This document shows positions 32,555 to 45,140 of a stretch of DNA of 64,000 nucleotides, piece after piece. Made by a program: the position numbers and the translations under genes. Below the pieces are notes generated by a model that was not told where the DNA came from, did no database searches, and was given only the letters and a program-made list of their open reading frames with translations. The DNA lies in assembly GCA_021234155.1 (NCBI GenBank), contig JAJEKV010000099.1, forward strand, positions 304,560 through 368,559, written 5' to 3'. Each line of letters opens with the position of its first letter. Within the stretch, counting starts at the first letter, position 1. This DNA comes from Isoetes taiwanensis. Taxonomy: Eukaryota; Streptophyta; Lycopodiopsida; Isoetales; Isoetaceae.

Positions 32555-34050
32555 CTGTTGGTAGGCCCAAGCCTTCTTACCCTTTCAGAGCCATGGAGCT
32601 ACATCATGCCTTGTTCTTGCGCATTGGGGATCCTCAATTCCATGGCAGACTTTCTCTTGATTATCAATGTGCCTCATCTCATAGTATGTAATTTTACATA
32701 TATCAGGCCTCAAATACAACTGCTTCACCTGAAAGTGGCACCTGCAACCTCGCCTAATACTCATTTCGCTCCTCTGCCTCCTTATCTAGAATTAACATAG
32801 GATTGGTAATGAATGCACTCGGGAATGGGCTGAAAACCCTTTGGATTTTAAATTGGCATACATACAACTATGCAAAATGTTTACTTATGCACTTCGTGGA
32901 GGATTTTTACATTAATTGCTCCGAACATATTTGTGTAGCTCACTACAGAGTTTGACCTTTGAAAAGTTGTCTACACGATGCATGGCCTGCACATGATTTA
33001 TTTCACAAAAGGATACGTTGTGAAATGTCCTGGAAGTTTCGCATATTGGATCTTGGATGTTAAGGAGCAACCCACATGATCATAATTTTGTGAGGATGGT
33101 TTAACCTTCCCAAATTTTCTTATAAGGCGTCGTTTAAATCTCTTAACATTCCCAACAGGTGCAAAGGCACACAAAATATTGGGATCTTCCACAACATATT
33201 TTATGCTAAAAGGTGCATATGATAACATTGACTTACCTCTTCAAACATTGATTTTGGAATACATAAGTCATGGGATACTCTTTTCGGTTGAACATGTAAA
33301 AAGGTGGACTTAAGAAGGTGTGACCATGCACAATCTTGCAATGTTAACTCTGCTAGACTCTGCAACGACCCTAATGCATTAAGAGTGTCTTCCATTCCGT
33401 GCTCCATTCGTCTGTGCCTTAGCTCCTTCTCAAATAAGGTATCACTCCAACTGATCCGCCTTATTGAATCTTCAGTCGTGGGTGCTTCGTTGTTTTATTT
33501 CCACTACATTTTGTAGACTTGTTCTGCTAAACATTAATTTGGAACTGCCTGAATATTAAATAGCAAGCTCGGCCTTAATTTACGAAAGTTTTAGGGCAGT
33601 AGATATCTCTAGGAGATGATTGTTGATAGCCCACAAGTCAATCACAGACATAAATAGTTACATCGAGTTGTAAAATCGTGAGTTGTCAATCGACACTGAA
33701 ATTCTTTGGCATATCGGGACTATGCATATGAGTTCATCTTCGGGCATACTTTTCATTTAATTGCTAGTTATGAGGATTTTCCTTCAAATCAGAAGGTTTG
33801 TTTATTTGTATCGAGACCTCGTTACCTCTTTGACTTATATCATATATGTATAATCGCTAAAAATTTCAAACATTGGCAAGTGAGAGCCCTATCATCTTAT
33901 TAGAGTAAGACACTTACATCCGTGGAAAGCATTAGGATGGTGCGACTTTTGAGATAAAAGATGGAATTAGAAATTTGGTACCAACATAACTTTTGTTAAG
34001 AGCATTCTTATGTTTTGTATTTTCGAGTTTTTAGTTTCGCATTTGTGTTC
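32555..34050. other. unassigned, possible MULE N-terminal debris
   Basis: Minus-strand frames 33407-33201 and 33228-32998 overlap end to end (KSMFEEVSQ to VKRFKRRLIRKFGK) and may be the DNA-binding N-terminus of the MULE relic; nothing else is recognisable. Confidence 0.35.
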
Positions 34051-34051
34051 G

Positions 34052-34546
34052 TATTCATAGAAATGGACTCATTAGGAGGAGAGTCACAAGGTATGCTTTG
34101 GATTGGTTTGTTTCTTCTTGAAAATAACAATGCTTTTGTTATGATTGTTGAGTTATTATTTTAAATTCATTTTAGGTGATACAAGTGCTTCAAAACTAGC
34201 TCTAGTAGTAAGAGAAAGAAAGGTGAAGGGCCACAACAAAGTGATTGGTGGGAGGAAGTGAATGTCATTGGAATTAAAAAGGGGAAACTGGAAGGGGGGG
34301 GAAAAGTGTGGAGATGCAAATATTGTCCCATGCAAAGAACCAAGCATTAATAGAGTGCGAGGGCACTTACTTGGTGAAAAGGGACATGATATTCTACCAT
34401 GTTCAGCAGGAATTCTTGAGGACAAAAGAATTGAGTTAAAGGAAATGGTGGATCAAATTGATGCCATTGTCACTAATAGAAAGCAAAGAAGAGAGGCCAC
34501 TTTACTTTTATGTTTACTTCCCTTAATGTTGTTATTATTGCAATAG
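34052..34546 (+). pseudogene. BED zinc-finger (hAT-like) N-terminal fragment with intron
   Basis: A short exon starting MDSLGGESQ (34062) ends at a GTATGC donor. A CATTTTAG acceptor at about 34170 opens a second exon. In two frames this gives SSSSKRKKGEGPQQSDWWEE, then GKVWRCKYCPM followed by INRVRGHLLGEKGHDILPC. C-x2-C, then H and a final C in the W-C--C---G---RI--HL-G--G-I--C pattern is the BED finger that starts hAT transposases and their domesticated relatives. Two frameshifts and the lack of the RNase H-like core show that it is a relic. Confidence 0.6.
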
Positions 34547-34796
34547 AAGAATTTACAGTTTTCATATTTAAAAAATAGAGATTAAGCTGATAAGATCAAG
34601 TACAAATATGATATTTTATGGAATATTCTAAGAGAATATTCCGTATTCTCCGTATGCATATTTCACGTATTCGTATTCCGTATTCATTTTTGGGTCCCCA
34701 TATTCATTTTCGTATGCGTATTATGCGTATGCAAGCATCAACCCAAATATGCCTAAAGCATCTTGCACATGAGAGTTTATATATGTTAAGAAAATC

Positions 34797-35125
34797 ATAA
34801 AGGGGGATTGTTGCCACAAAAGGGGTACGAACGATCGTTGTGAGAAATGAAAAAATATTCAAAAGATGAGGATATTAAACTACAAATTTACAAAGGGTGG
34901 ATTGTTGTCAATACAGGGGTATGAACACTAGTTGCAATAAATGGGATACGATTGTATATGAAAATGGGGTACAAATGAAGAAGAGGATATTAATCTACAA
35001 AATCATGAAAGGGGGATTGTTGCTAGAAAGGGGTATGAATATTAGTTGTGAGAAATAGGGTATGAATATTGCATATGGCAATGGGGTATATAAAAAAAAA
35101 ATTACAAAGGGGATTGTGGCCAAAT
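34797..35125 (+). repeat. tandem repeat, about 115-bp unit, three copies
   Basis: Each unit begins AAAGGG-GGATTGTTG and contains AGGGGTA-GAA-(A/G)-TAGTTG-(A/G)A-AAATG, then GAAAA-GGGGTA or GATGAGGATATTAA-CTACAAA. The units are diverged from one another. Confidence 0.75.
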
Positions 35126-36611
35126 ACCCCGTTTCTTAAAATCATTTCCACTCCACGAAAAGGGGGGTTTTGAGGGGTCTTTTATGGGGCATTTTAAGGA
35201 GGATGTGGGCATCGTTTTTGATGTGGATATCACCATTACACATCGTCAATCTTGATATGCATTGCATAGTTATTAACCTGTTTGTTTATTCTATGCATTG
35301 CACATTTATTATATTAACCTATTTGTTTATTTTTGCAGGAGTTGTGATAAACATGCATTTTCTCTAGTTTGGTTTGCAATCCTCCCTCGCTTCAAATTTC
35401 ACCAAGGTAACAATTAGAGTTTTCGAATGAATATATTAATGATGTCAACTTGTTCAATTTGTAAAAACAACGTATCCAGATGCAGCCAATTCGTGGAATG
35501 GTTTATCAAATAGTATCAGCAGACACTACAATGTAAATTGTCATTGTTCATGTTGTTTCTATACAAACTCTACAATTACTAATCTTTATTCTTCATAGTA
35601 TATAATGAACCCGTAGCTGCCAAAGATCGTGAAAAAGTGGAATTGATTGTCTCTTTGGCTTCCATCTCTGTCTCGCTTCAAATCTCACCAAGGTCAGAAT
35701 TATACTTTTCAACTATTCCTTGCCTTATTTATTTCATAATTTGTCCTCCATAGTCCGTGCACCTCCATAACTGCGGCACCTATATCTTCCAATTTACTTG
35801 TCATATATCTGTGCACTATTTTAGGTAAGCAGACCTTATCCAGAATTTTTTGATAGGAAGATGCAGTGGACTATCCTCTTTTTACTGTTTTTTTCCACCT
35901 CATTCATACGTATCCTACCTTGACAATCTTTGATAATAGTCCTGGTAATCTGTCATTAAATATCATTCAGTACCTTTGTTAAAATTCTCCCTTTAAAATT
36001 AACTTTAGTTTCAGCCAAACACTCATGGTATTTTACCATGTGATGGAACAGTAGGATATTGCAGAGCATGGATCAGTGGCATGCTTGCTTTAATGTCTAT
36101 AATTTCCTTCAAGAACTTAGAAGGTGTAGACCAATATTTCTTTTGATTTACTTTTATCCGGGTCATCTTAAAGTCCTAGTATAGAACTTAACATTGTTAT
36201 ATTAATCTCTAATCCATATTAGAGTAAAAATGAGAAAGTAATACAAAAAGATGTACATTTGTTTACCTCTTTATTCAAACTTCATGTTTTGAGCGACATC
36301 TCCAAGGTCCTTATTTTCCTGTTGCAGAGTTTGCTTTGTGACTGATTTGTCCATAAGATTGGGTGACCCAAGGTGTACAATTGCAGAATTGTTTGCCATG
36401 CTTGATGTGCTCCTTTCTGGTGCAACAGTTATACGGGGAGGTGCAAAACTCCCTCCACTGAAATTAGATGAGGTCCTTGTAATAGTCTTGTTCTTTTGGG
36501 GTTTCCACTGCTGGACCCAAGTTCCTGTGTCATCATAAATTTAACAGGCTTAATACTTTTTTCTGAAATTTGAGCCATTTTGCATTTAGGGAAATTAAGC
36601 TTTAAATCTCC
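35126..36611. other. unassigned
   Basis: AT-rich; contains a poly-G/T patch (35160-35200) and a plus-strand frame at 36338-36538 of unknown meaning (LGDPRCTIAELFAMLDVLLS). Possible introns cannot be tested without homologues. Confidence 0.3.
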
Positions 36612-37664
36612 CTATGGATCATTGGCCTGTTCCAGTGCTATGCTGATAAGAGTATTTCTGACTTCTAAATAGGATATATATGACATAATGCTATCCCTTA
36701 GTGTGGTCGTTAATAACTTTCGCATTGACACAATTTCGGCAGTAACCGATATATCAGGAAAGACTTGGTCCAAGTTGTTAAACATATACCAGATAGCTTG
36801 ATCCAGCCATGTCATGTTATCTTTGCAGTTGTTTCCTTTGTTTCTGGGTTCACAACCGCATTTAAAATAAGGGCACATTGTCCTCCAGACTCTCTTCAGA
36901 TAGAATGCATCCCTTGGAATAGTCGGATAAGCCATATGGCCTTTCTGCCTAATGTAAATATATTCATCTTTGTTGCAGGACTTGTCAAAGAATCTGTGAT
37001 CTATCCTTAGCTTATTTCTCTTTGACAATGATCTTTTCCATTTTTTCAGCGGCCATTTTTGCTATTCTTTCCTGCTCGGGTGTGATATTCCCCAACATGA
37101 TCCATGAAGCCCTACTGATCGGAGCCAGAGCTCCAAAGTTTTTAGTGCGCCATATGCCATGATTGCAGAACATAGTATGCCCTTCAACCAGCCTCTCAGT
37201 AATAATGGGGAATAAATGGCAGTTATGCAACGTGAAGCCAAATTCCTTATCATCCTCTCCCATATTGGAGTTTAAGAGTGTTCTTCATAACCTGCTTCTC
37301 TTCTTACACAAGAGAGATTCACCAAAAGGATTGTCATCCCTGGTATTAGTATTAACTTGGACAGATGTGCATGCTGTATTTTTGGATATACATGAATTTC
37401 TAATCTTGTTTGCTTTTTCCAGGGCTGGAATACAGTGAAAGAACTGAGCTTTTGCTTGATCTTCTTCCATAGTTGACTTGTAAATCTTATAGTATCAATA
37501 ATTGTGACAGCATCATCCGAGTTGTCCCCTATTTTGTTTAATTTTGGAACCATATCTAGCCATGCATTAAAACCCAAGTGGGAATATTTTATTATATATT
37601 TTATTGATAGGTTGGTTGGCATATAGAATTGGGGTGGAGTATTTTCCTGTAACATTTGGAGCAC
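36612..37664 (-). pseudogene. unidentified intronless coding relic
   Basis: Three consecutive minus-strand frames cover over 1 kb: 37664-37272 (130 codons, opening MLQMLQENTPPQFYMPTN), 37263-37012 (83 codons, with APISRASWIMLGNITPEQER) and 37028-36612 (138 codons, with a C-x-C pair and a hydrophobic helical end). They are nearly end to end and have a non-random composition, so I infer one former protein of about 350 residues with two disruptions. I do not recognise the family. Its 5' edge abuts the start of the wax-synthase-like gene on the other strand. A captured gene, a transposon gene or an old viral insertion are all possible; nothing visible decides. Confidence 0.45.
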
Positions 37665-37668
37665 GAAA

Positions 37669-38797
37669 ATGGCGCTGGAGAGATGGACGACCGAAGCTCC
37701 GGAAGATCTCGGCTCTCAAGAAGTAGCCATGGCGCTCGTTTTAGGTATGGCCTTTGTCTTCTGGATCGTGAAGCGCCTTCCCGTCGGATTTCCGCGCCTG
37801 GTTGCTTTGCTCCCTCTTTTTTCGTATTATTTCACTATTCCATGGCGAAGCCCTTTCGTTCAGATTCGTGCTATTCTATCCGGCATTTTTTTTTGGATGA
37901 TTCCCTTTAAACTGGCTCTTTTTGTTGGGATCTTGGTCCTTTGGCTGCAGATCCATCCATTTTGCGAAGTTTCCCTAGTTTTTTTTTTTGCCAGAGTGAG
38001 CTTCTCAATTCGTATTAGAGCTTTAAAGGGTAGCAATTCAATACCTCCTTGGACAACAGTTTTAAGCCATATGGCTTTTAAAACTTCCTGCCATCCTTTT
38101 TATTCTTAAGTGTTATGCTTTTGCGGATCGTCTGCCAGACTTGGTGTTGTACTTAATTTATTCTGTGCACATTTATCTTGGTGGAAGTCTCGTTTTTGAG
38201 ATATTAGGCATTTTTGCCTGGGCAGCTTTTTGGTGTGGAATTGGAGCCGAGTTTTGATGAGCCCTATTTGGCAACTTCCCGTGAGTGAGTTTTGGGGCAG
38301 GGAGATGGAATTTACTGGTGAATAGTCTGCTTAGGTCTGCTGTTTATGATCCTCTGTTTCGAGCTTTTCTCTCAGTAGCAGGATTTGGTCTGAAAGATGA
38401 AAAAACTAATATACAGTTGCCTCTGTGGCCAAGATTATGCAGCCTATTAGGGGTATTTGTAGTTTCTGGTTTAATGCACGAGTTGATATTCTTATGTATG
38501 AACAAATCAAAAGCTACATGGGAAGCTTTTGCTTCTTTCTTGCATGGTCTAATCACAGCAGCAGAAATTATTGTAAGAAAGAGGTTATGGCGGGGCCAAA
38601 AGAGGGTTCCAAAGGTTCTTGCTATTCCGGCAACCATGTTCTGCAACCTTGTCACTGCTACATGGTTACTTTTCCCTCCCCTTGCAAGACCAGGTACCAT
38701 TTCTAAAGCTTTGCAGGAGACCCAGCTTCTTCTCGATTTTCTGCATGCTCGTATTTGGAGCGTTCACAAGATTCAGCCTTTGCAACCCAGCATTTAA
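37669..38797 (+). pseudogene. wax-synthase-like MBOAT acyltransferase, frameshifted
   Basis: Plant wax synthases join fatty alcohols to acyl-CoA in the ER membrane. The first frame (37669-38109) has an N-terminal hydrophobic helix (ALVLGMAFVFWIVKRLP) and the family's PRL-ALLP-F-YYF-IPW and RAI--F------FKL segments. The middle (38110-38285) continues in another frame (LVLYLIYSVHIYLGGSLVFE), then shifts again to VELEPSFDEPYLATS. The last frame (38285-38797) has GRWNLLVNSLLRSAVYDP and GLMHELIF with the catalytic-type His (residue 65 of that frame), then LHGLITAAE and ATWLLFPPL. Wax-synthase genes are often of this size and intron-poor. At least three frameshifts, some beside T-runs, break it. 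It is a pseudogene unless these are assembly errors. Confidence 0.8.
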
Positions 38798-39084
38798 CGT
38801 GCTAACCATTCAGTGAAACTGAATGTTGTATGTATACTATGTAGCATTAGAATATTTCAACTCGATGTACAGCAGACATCTTACTTACTGTCTTTTCCCT
38901 ATCATCTTTAGGCTCTTTGCAACTAACGTTTAACACGTGCTTACAAAAAGTCAACTGATCTTTTTATATTAGCTATGTACCATACTATTTAGAAGCATCA
39001 AAGACATCATCTTACCTTAGGATAAACTAAGTTATCCAACATAATTGTCTTTATTAGTTCACGCTTTGGAAGACGGTAATTGCT

Positions 39085-39795
39085 CCAATATCCAAATTGA
39101 CCAAGTGTGCATATCCATTACCTTCTTGTCTCAATTTTCTTCTGGCTTTTACTACAAGAGACATGGGTGATGCTATAGGTGCCACAATTTGTGTCATCTA
39201 TAGCCTCAGTCTTTGTGTCACCCACAGTGTCATTAACTTTGTTATGACGCTATAGATGCTTGTATTAGCATCAACTATAGTGTCACTAGTTGTACATATA
39301 TAGCATTGGAATTACTTTCAGTGCCATTATAGGTGTTGCTATGCACCTTTAGTGTCACAAATTTCGTCAATGTTGTACGGCCATAATTATATGCCACAAT
39401 CGATATTGCTATTAATATCATCAATATTGTTAGATATTGTCCCAGCAGTTGTATTAAGCTTTATGTTAGTTCACATAATGAGATTATGAGTATTAATATA
39501 TTAACAATGCGAAGATGCAATATTTCTGACAACTTCCAGAGAGGTAGAACTACTAAAAGGGAAGAATCTTAAACACTTGATACATGGACTTGAGATCAAT
39601 AAGTATAGGTAATTTTAGACAGTAAGGGGAGTTTCTAAGGTTATTTGGAGACCCCCTTCCATAATCTGCCTTTTACATGGGACTCTACTTTACCATCCAG
39701 TAGGAGGTAGGGTTTATTCTATATATAAGGCATAATTATAAATATTTATATTTGAGGCTTTTGATTGTAGAGAGACCATATTTTAGGTTGTAAAT
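39085..39795 (+). repeat. 0.7-kb direct repeat, left copy (CACTA-like end)
   Basis: Very similar to 46094-46925 from CTCCAATATCCAAATTGACC to GTTGTAAATACCTCA. It includes ACTACAAGAGA (39151) followed by TGTCA-type words. Relative to the right copy it lacks about 70 bp after ACTACAAGAGA and has several other small indels. Confidence 0.88.
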
Positions 39796-40940
39796 ACCTC
39801 ACTAGAAGCGTGTGTCGACAATTGATCTTGGGGTGTTTGCATTTAATCGTGGGCACATGGATAGGCAGATGGTGATGCAAGCCTACATGGGATAGAATGG
39901 AATAGGTAGATTTAATGGTTTTGTGTAGACTTAATGGATAGTCACACGATTTGCAAGTGAAATGCATAGAAAATTGGTCTTTTTAACGATGCAAACATCA
40001 ATGAAGTGCAATGTTGTGAGACAATGGTAGTGGTCTTGGGTTATAAATGCCATATTTCAAAGTGATTGTAATGGCCCATAAGTGTCATGGAATCATAAGA
40101 AGTGGTGGATGTAATGGGTACTCACCATGATCGTAATTGAAATGTGGTGTTGTATACATGCATGAAATGTGGTGTTGTTGCTATTGCTACATGCAAGCAT
40201 CATTTTGGAGATGATCTTTTAATGCAAATCATGTGATGTGGGGTCTATGTACGCATTTTGTATCTATATAGGCTTCCAATATTCATAGAGGGTGTGTGCC
40301 ATGGCAAATGATATCATATTCGGTGGAATTATAGGTGCATACTCGAATTTTATAGGAAGGGTTGACTTTGATGTTGTAAACCTATAAATATCCTTGGACA
40401 TTATGCTTAAAATATAAGAGGCAAAAGCTTGAAAGAATCCTTGAAAACATGTGCTCAATGATGTGTTAATGGTTACACCTAAATATGAGAGATTAATGGT
40501 TATGGTGTTAGATAAACTACATAAAGTGGTTTGTTGAAAAAGACATGAGTATGGGCATGAAACTTGATATGTATAAAATAATAAGCCTGCCTTGCATGAA
40601 GACTAACATGTATCAAATGGAATTGTGAGTTGTGCAACAACAATAAATAAAACAACAGAGATCCTATACAACATTCATTGATATGATGTAAACTAAACAT
40701 GTATATATTTTCTTATGTGTTATGGTGGAAGTTCAAATTTCAATAATATATAGATTAATGGATCAGCAGCACAAATATGTCGTTTTATTTCCTTGAACAT
40801 GTTGGCAATGGAAGTACGTTTAAAAATTTTCTCCTTGCATGAGTAGTATTTGCGATTGTATTTGCGATTGTACCTTTCTGTTTCTCAAAATCCCAATGGT
40901 GTCAAGCCGTTCTAAAAAAGCAATTGAAAGGTCTGCTTAA
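39796..40940. other. unassigned
   Basis: AT-rich. Degenerate local repeats of ATGTGGTGTTG and ATGGTTATGGTG-like words; no gene seen. Confidence 0.35.
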
Positions 40941-40941
40941 A

Positions 40942-40963
40942 AAGGAAGGAAGGAAGGAAGGAA
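40942..40963 (+). repeat. (GGAA)n tract, 3' tail of a minus-strand LINE
   Basis: Four to five GGAA units directly beside the LINE 3' end; on the LINE's own strand the tail is (TTCC)n. Confidence 0.82.
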
Positions 40964-42289
40964 GTTTATTTTAACGTCCACGGAGGCGAGGCCTATGAGA
41001 CGCATGCTAAAAAGCGGGCAAAAAGCCAAAACCCCAACACCAAAACAAACAATGTAATTTGGACGGTAGAACCCTACTAAATGATGAAAAACCCCCCACT
41101 TGGGAGGAAAAACCCTAACAAGAGGCTCTCAAATACCATGAAAGGAAGAGCAAGTCTCACGGCGAAATCTGCGGGATGAAAGCTCCCAGTCCCTTCTACC
41201 ATAGGTGATGACATGGCGATGTAGCGTGTGTCGTGAGGAGCATCTAAGATCGATTATGTGCCTTTGCTTCGGACATGGGCATATCTTTGGGATTTTTGGA
41301 GGGCATGGTGCTCATCCTCTATCCGTGCATCTCACAACACCGACATATCCTCTCCTCCCAGGGGATCCAGGTACGCCATTCACAATATGACTGTCTCATC
41401 TCAATTCTCGAGGTAATGGAACCCGTCCTTATGGCGGCAATAGCTCTCCAATTTCTTCCACGGAGATGTGTGCTTTCAAATCTGGATGGGGTCCATGCTC
41501 AAGGTGGGATTGTTTCGGCGTGATAGACTCTGTCTTGGGCTTTGCAAGAGTAGAGGCATCCCGCAGTGGCAGCTATAGCCGCATCCAATTGCCCATTCTG
41601 GCGCAATCGAGAATGCGCGGTGCCACCATCTTTGGTAATCCGCAGACCACCTCCTAAACCATCCCTTCACGGTGCTCGTGCCATACCCTCTTATCAGCCC
41701 GGCCAGCCCTGCGTTAACAACACGGCCTATGGGGGCAGCGATGCTCATCCATCCCATCCACCTTATGGAAGCAAGTAAGATGCCTTGGCATAGCGGAATC
41801 TTTGTAAAGGCGAATTTTTTCTCATACAACAAAATATGATGCAGTGCGGTGTCCTTCACTCCCAAGCTATATGTCAAGAAAGCTTTCGCGCCCTTTCCAA
41901 CCTATCCCATGTATTTTTGCTAACTCTTTGGGCCCCAAACCTCCACCCCATATAGCGACACCGGCTCACCAAAGCTCTAAAGGTGTGTGCTCTCCTGAGC
42001 TTGATCCGCAGATCTATCGGCAACACGCAGCGTTTTAATCGCGCATATAAAGCCTTCCGGCCAGCGGCTCTTCTCTCCACACACTCATCCTGCGGCATGT
42101 TAGTAGTGAAATCAATTCCCGGATACTTGAAGCTCGCACCATCTCCACTTACGTCCCTGTAATAGAACTTCGGGGATAGGGTGTTACAAGGGAAGGATGC
42201 GAGAAGCTTAGTTTGAATTTGTCATTCCGTTGCCCCACGGAACCCAATCGAGGGCATCAAATCTTCTTTGCATCACTGGCGGCCCGTGT

Positions 42290-43130
42290 GAGCTAGCAAA
42301 GCTACATCATCCGCATATAGTAAGCGGCTCCACCCGAGGTCGCGATCGAGATAATTGCGAACCCCCAAAGTGCTTTGCATCCACGTCTCCAAGCTATCAA
42401 TGTACAACCCAAAAGCGTTGGATTTCGGGCAGCCCCAACTTAACTTCCCATAGTGCTAGCTACCCGATCCTCATAAGGCGGTCGCGGCATAAATCCCATC
42501 ATAAAGCTGGTGCACCACGTTACGCAACTCTCGTGGAACTCGCAATTCTTGCAACCTACGCCCAAACTATGTCTCACGGGGGGCGGTATCATATCTGATC
42601 TTAAAATCTACAAAGCGACAATACAAGTCACTGCCGCTCATTGGGCTTGCCTCCATCAACACTCTCAAAGTGAAGATATGGTGGTCGCGGAGTGAGTGGG
42701 GCGAAGAAAGCCCGCCTGGCCATTGCGCACCCACTGCCTCCTCGGCCCCTTAGTAAGTTTCTTCTCCACCACCCCCCGGAATTTTGCAAACGGGCCGAAG
42801 CTTACCATAATCATCCGGTGGTCGGAGGGCCATCCAGATTACCGGCTTTATGAGCGGGAACAACCTTACTAACCATCCACTCTGGGGAGCCCCTCGCTCA
42901 GAGCACGGTTAATGATTACCGTCAGGCCCTACACGGATGGGCCACCCCATTTCAACGGCTTCGACTGCAGCCCACAGTAAATCCTTTGCCTTGCCATTCG
43001 CCCGGATGCGAGACCTTGGCGAACATCCTGCTGAGCGCGCAGCACCTCTCCTCCGATCCGGGACCACGGCATTAGCTCTGGCGGGTCATATAACTCCATA
43101 GCGGTGCATCCATTGCTCCACACTTACATT
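42290..43130 (-). pseudogene. reverse transcriptase of the GC-rich LINE
   Basis: Minus-strand frame 43123-42929 carries PPELMPWSRIGGEVLRAQQD and then RQGLASGRMARQRIYCGLQS, matching the fingers region of LINE RTs (P-W----L---G--P--W). The catalytic YADD lies at 42318-42307. Between them the frame is broken several times, so no complete RT is encoded. Confidence 0.65.
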
Positions 43131-43499
43131 ACCAGCCACTGGTGTTTTATATAACACCTTACGCCAAAAGCTTTTTGGCTCGCCATGAAGCATGTCAAGC
43201 AAAGCTCTCTGGGTTTCGCCATGTATCTCCCCTTCTTGGCTTTTAGGAAGAGCTTATAGTCTTGCGGTAAACTGTGGCGCAGCGTGGATCTATGACCAAC
43301 CATGGCTCTTTAGAGCCTTGCAATCGACATCAAACCCACGGGTTCTCCGGGAAAATGCTTGGCGGTGTCCCTCCTTGGAGGCCCCCTTCCTTTGCAAAGG
43401 GAAGCCTCGGTACGCAGCGGCGCCCTTCAGCCATGCACATATTTTTTGCGAAATTGTAGAAGCTATCAAATTGGAATTCCTGCACCAACGATTCATCGC

Positions 43500-45140
43500 G
43501 TCCCTCTAACGATGGCGTGGGATGTATGGTAACCCTCCACGCCCCTTTGCGGTGTCTCGCTATTGAGTGCTCCCAATTCGGGCCGCGGACATAAAGCGGG
43601 TAGTGATCGACAAAGCCTCCTCATCCATAACTCAAGCTTGTGCCAATGGAGAGGTGTGTAACCATGTCAAGTGTTTGCTACCGGGGAGAAGGTAATCAAC
43701 ACACTAGCTCCCCCATCGCCTATCACTCCCGCAAGTAACACCCCTCGAGTGTGGCCATGTTGCATACCATTACAAATTACCATGTCAAAACACGGGGAAG
43801 TGGGACCAGGTGCACGCCAAATGGTCTAGCCACCATATCCCGAGTGCCGTGAGGTATTCTCGAATAGCGGGTATCTCAAGGCCAAAGCGGATCGGCATTA
43901 TCGTCACCTTGGAAGGTCGACCTGCGAATCTATTTTAGTAGGAACATTGAAATCTCAAGCAAAAACACTTGTCCCCGGTAGAACTTAGAGCCCTGCATGG
44001 GGAATGTAGCGGCTAGCAAGAAACAATGGGACATGACCGGGCTCTAATACCATTACCCACATGTAGCGGTTAAACACATCGGACTGCTCGAAGTGTGATC
44101 TTGCATGCTAAAGGCATCCCTAAAGTAGCAAGCCACTCCACCGCATCGGCGTCCGCCATGGCGCCATTAGCAAGTGAGAAATGCCGATATCCTCGAATGT
44201 CGGCAATCGATGCCCTTCATACTCCCATGTCTGGAGGGGAAGGCGATGTCCATGTCTCCGCGATCCCATTCAAGCCCTTTGCCCTTACGCCCATCGGGGA
44301 AGCCCCTACAATTCCGAGGAAACAATACGAAGACACTTTCCCTATCTTTATCGCGGTGTGGATCCATCGAGTGCTCGAGGACCAATGTTGTAGTTGGAAT
44401 AACTTCGGGCAGCCTGCTCCACGGGACCACGATGGATGTCTTTAGAGTTGTGGAAGGCCTCAATCCGCCCTCTCCCTGGCCTGCCTGGCCTGATGCCCCT
44501 GGACCGCTCTGCCCTGCGGACGCAATAAAGTGGGAGTCTTTGCCTCAGAAGCTGTCGGCGAGGAGGCACATATACCTTCATCTTGCTATTAACCAAACCA
44601 GCGGCCCTCCATCCCATTGTCGAATCTCTCTTATCTTGACCAACTCTTGGCTTCTTTCCCGTTGTTGCTGTGGCGTGAGATCCACATCGGGTATATGGGC
44701 GTACCTTTCAAGCGGCGGGTGCGTTGCAACAACAAAGATTTTGCCTCCCAATCCAAGGCGCAAACTTATGCAAGCCGAGGGTCTCATGCTTCGGTCTCCG
44801 ATCTGGCAAATCCTCGCCTTGCTCCTCAAGCAATCCCGCACAATAAGGTTGGCGTGCACGGATGTCTTGCTCCTCACGAAGTAAACACGATTCCACGAGC
44901 CACCTCGCCTGCGGTATGGGGGTGCTGGTGCAGATAAATGTGGTGCACTCGGGACTCGTTGCACCTCCATTAGGAGGTCCCTGCATCTCTTCTTTGTAAG
45001 TGGGCCATATGGTTCTCTATATGTGAGCATCTTCACGACATCTCCCGAAATACGCCTTTGCTTCATCAAGGAATTGGAGCTGCCCCGCACCGCTTCCACA
45101 TATTTTTCCTTAGCATCTATGTGACCAGCCATGCTTGTGA
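43500..45140 (-). pseudogene. endonuclease and N-terminal region of the GC-rich LINE
   Basis: Frames 45132-44578 (184 codons) and 44463-44167 carry segments such as SVHANLIVRDCLRSK and GDMDIAFPSRHGS, with the endonuclease-like DFNVPTKID following near 43950. The plus-strand frame of 236 codons over the same DNA (44174-44884) is antisense shadow. Identification of ORF1 versus ORF2 here is uncertain. Confidence 0.5.

Noticed and set aside
36612-37664. Possible old viral nucleocapsid-like insertion
   Set aside because: Only the intronless form and helical composition suggest it; no diagnostic motif is visible, so I left it as unidentified.
11010-41120. ACCCTAA/AAACCCT-like words as possible interstitial telomere repeats
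   Set aside because: Only isolated single copies (for example near 11038 and 41110), with no tandem array.
44174-44884. 236-codon plus-strand frame
   Set aside because: It is antisense to LINE-like minus-strand sequence in GC-rich DNA, where long chance frames are common; no domain.
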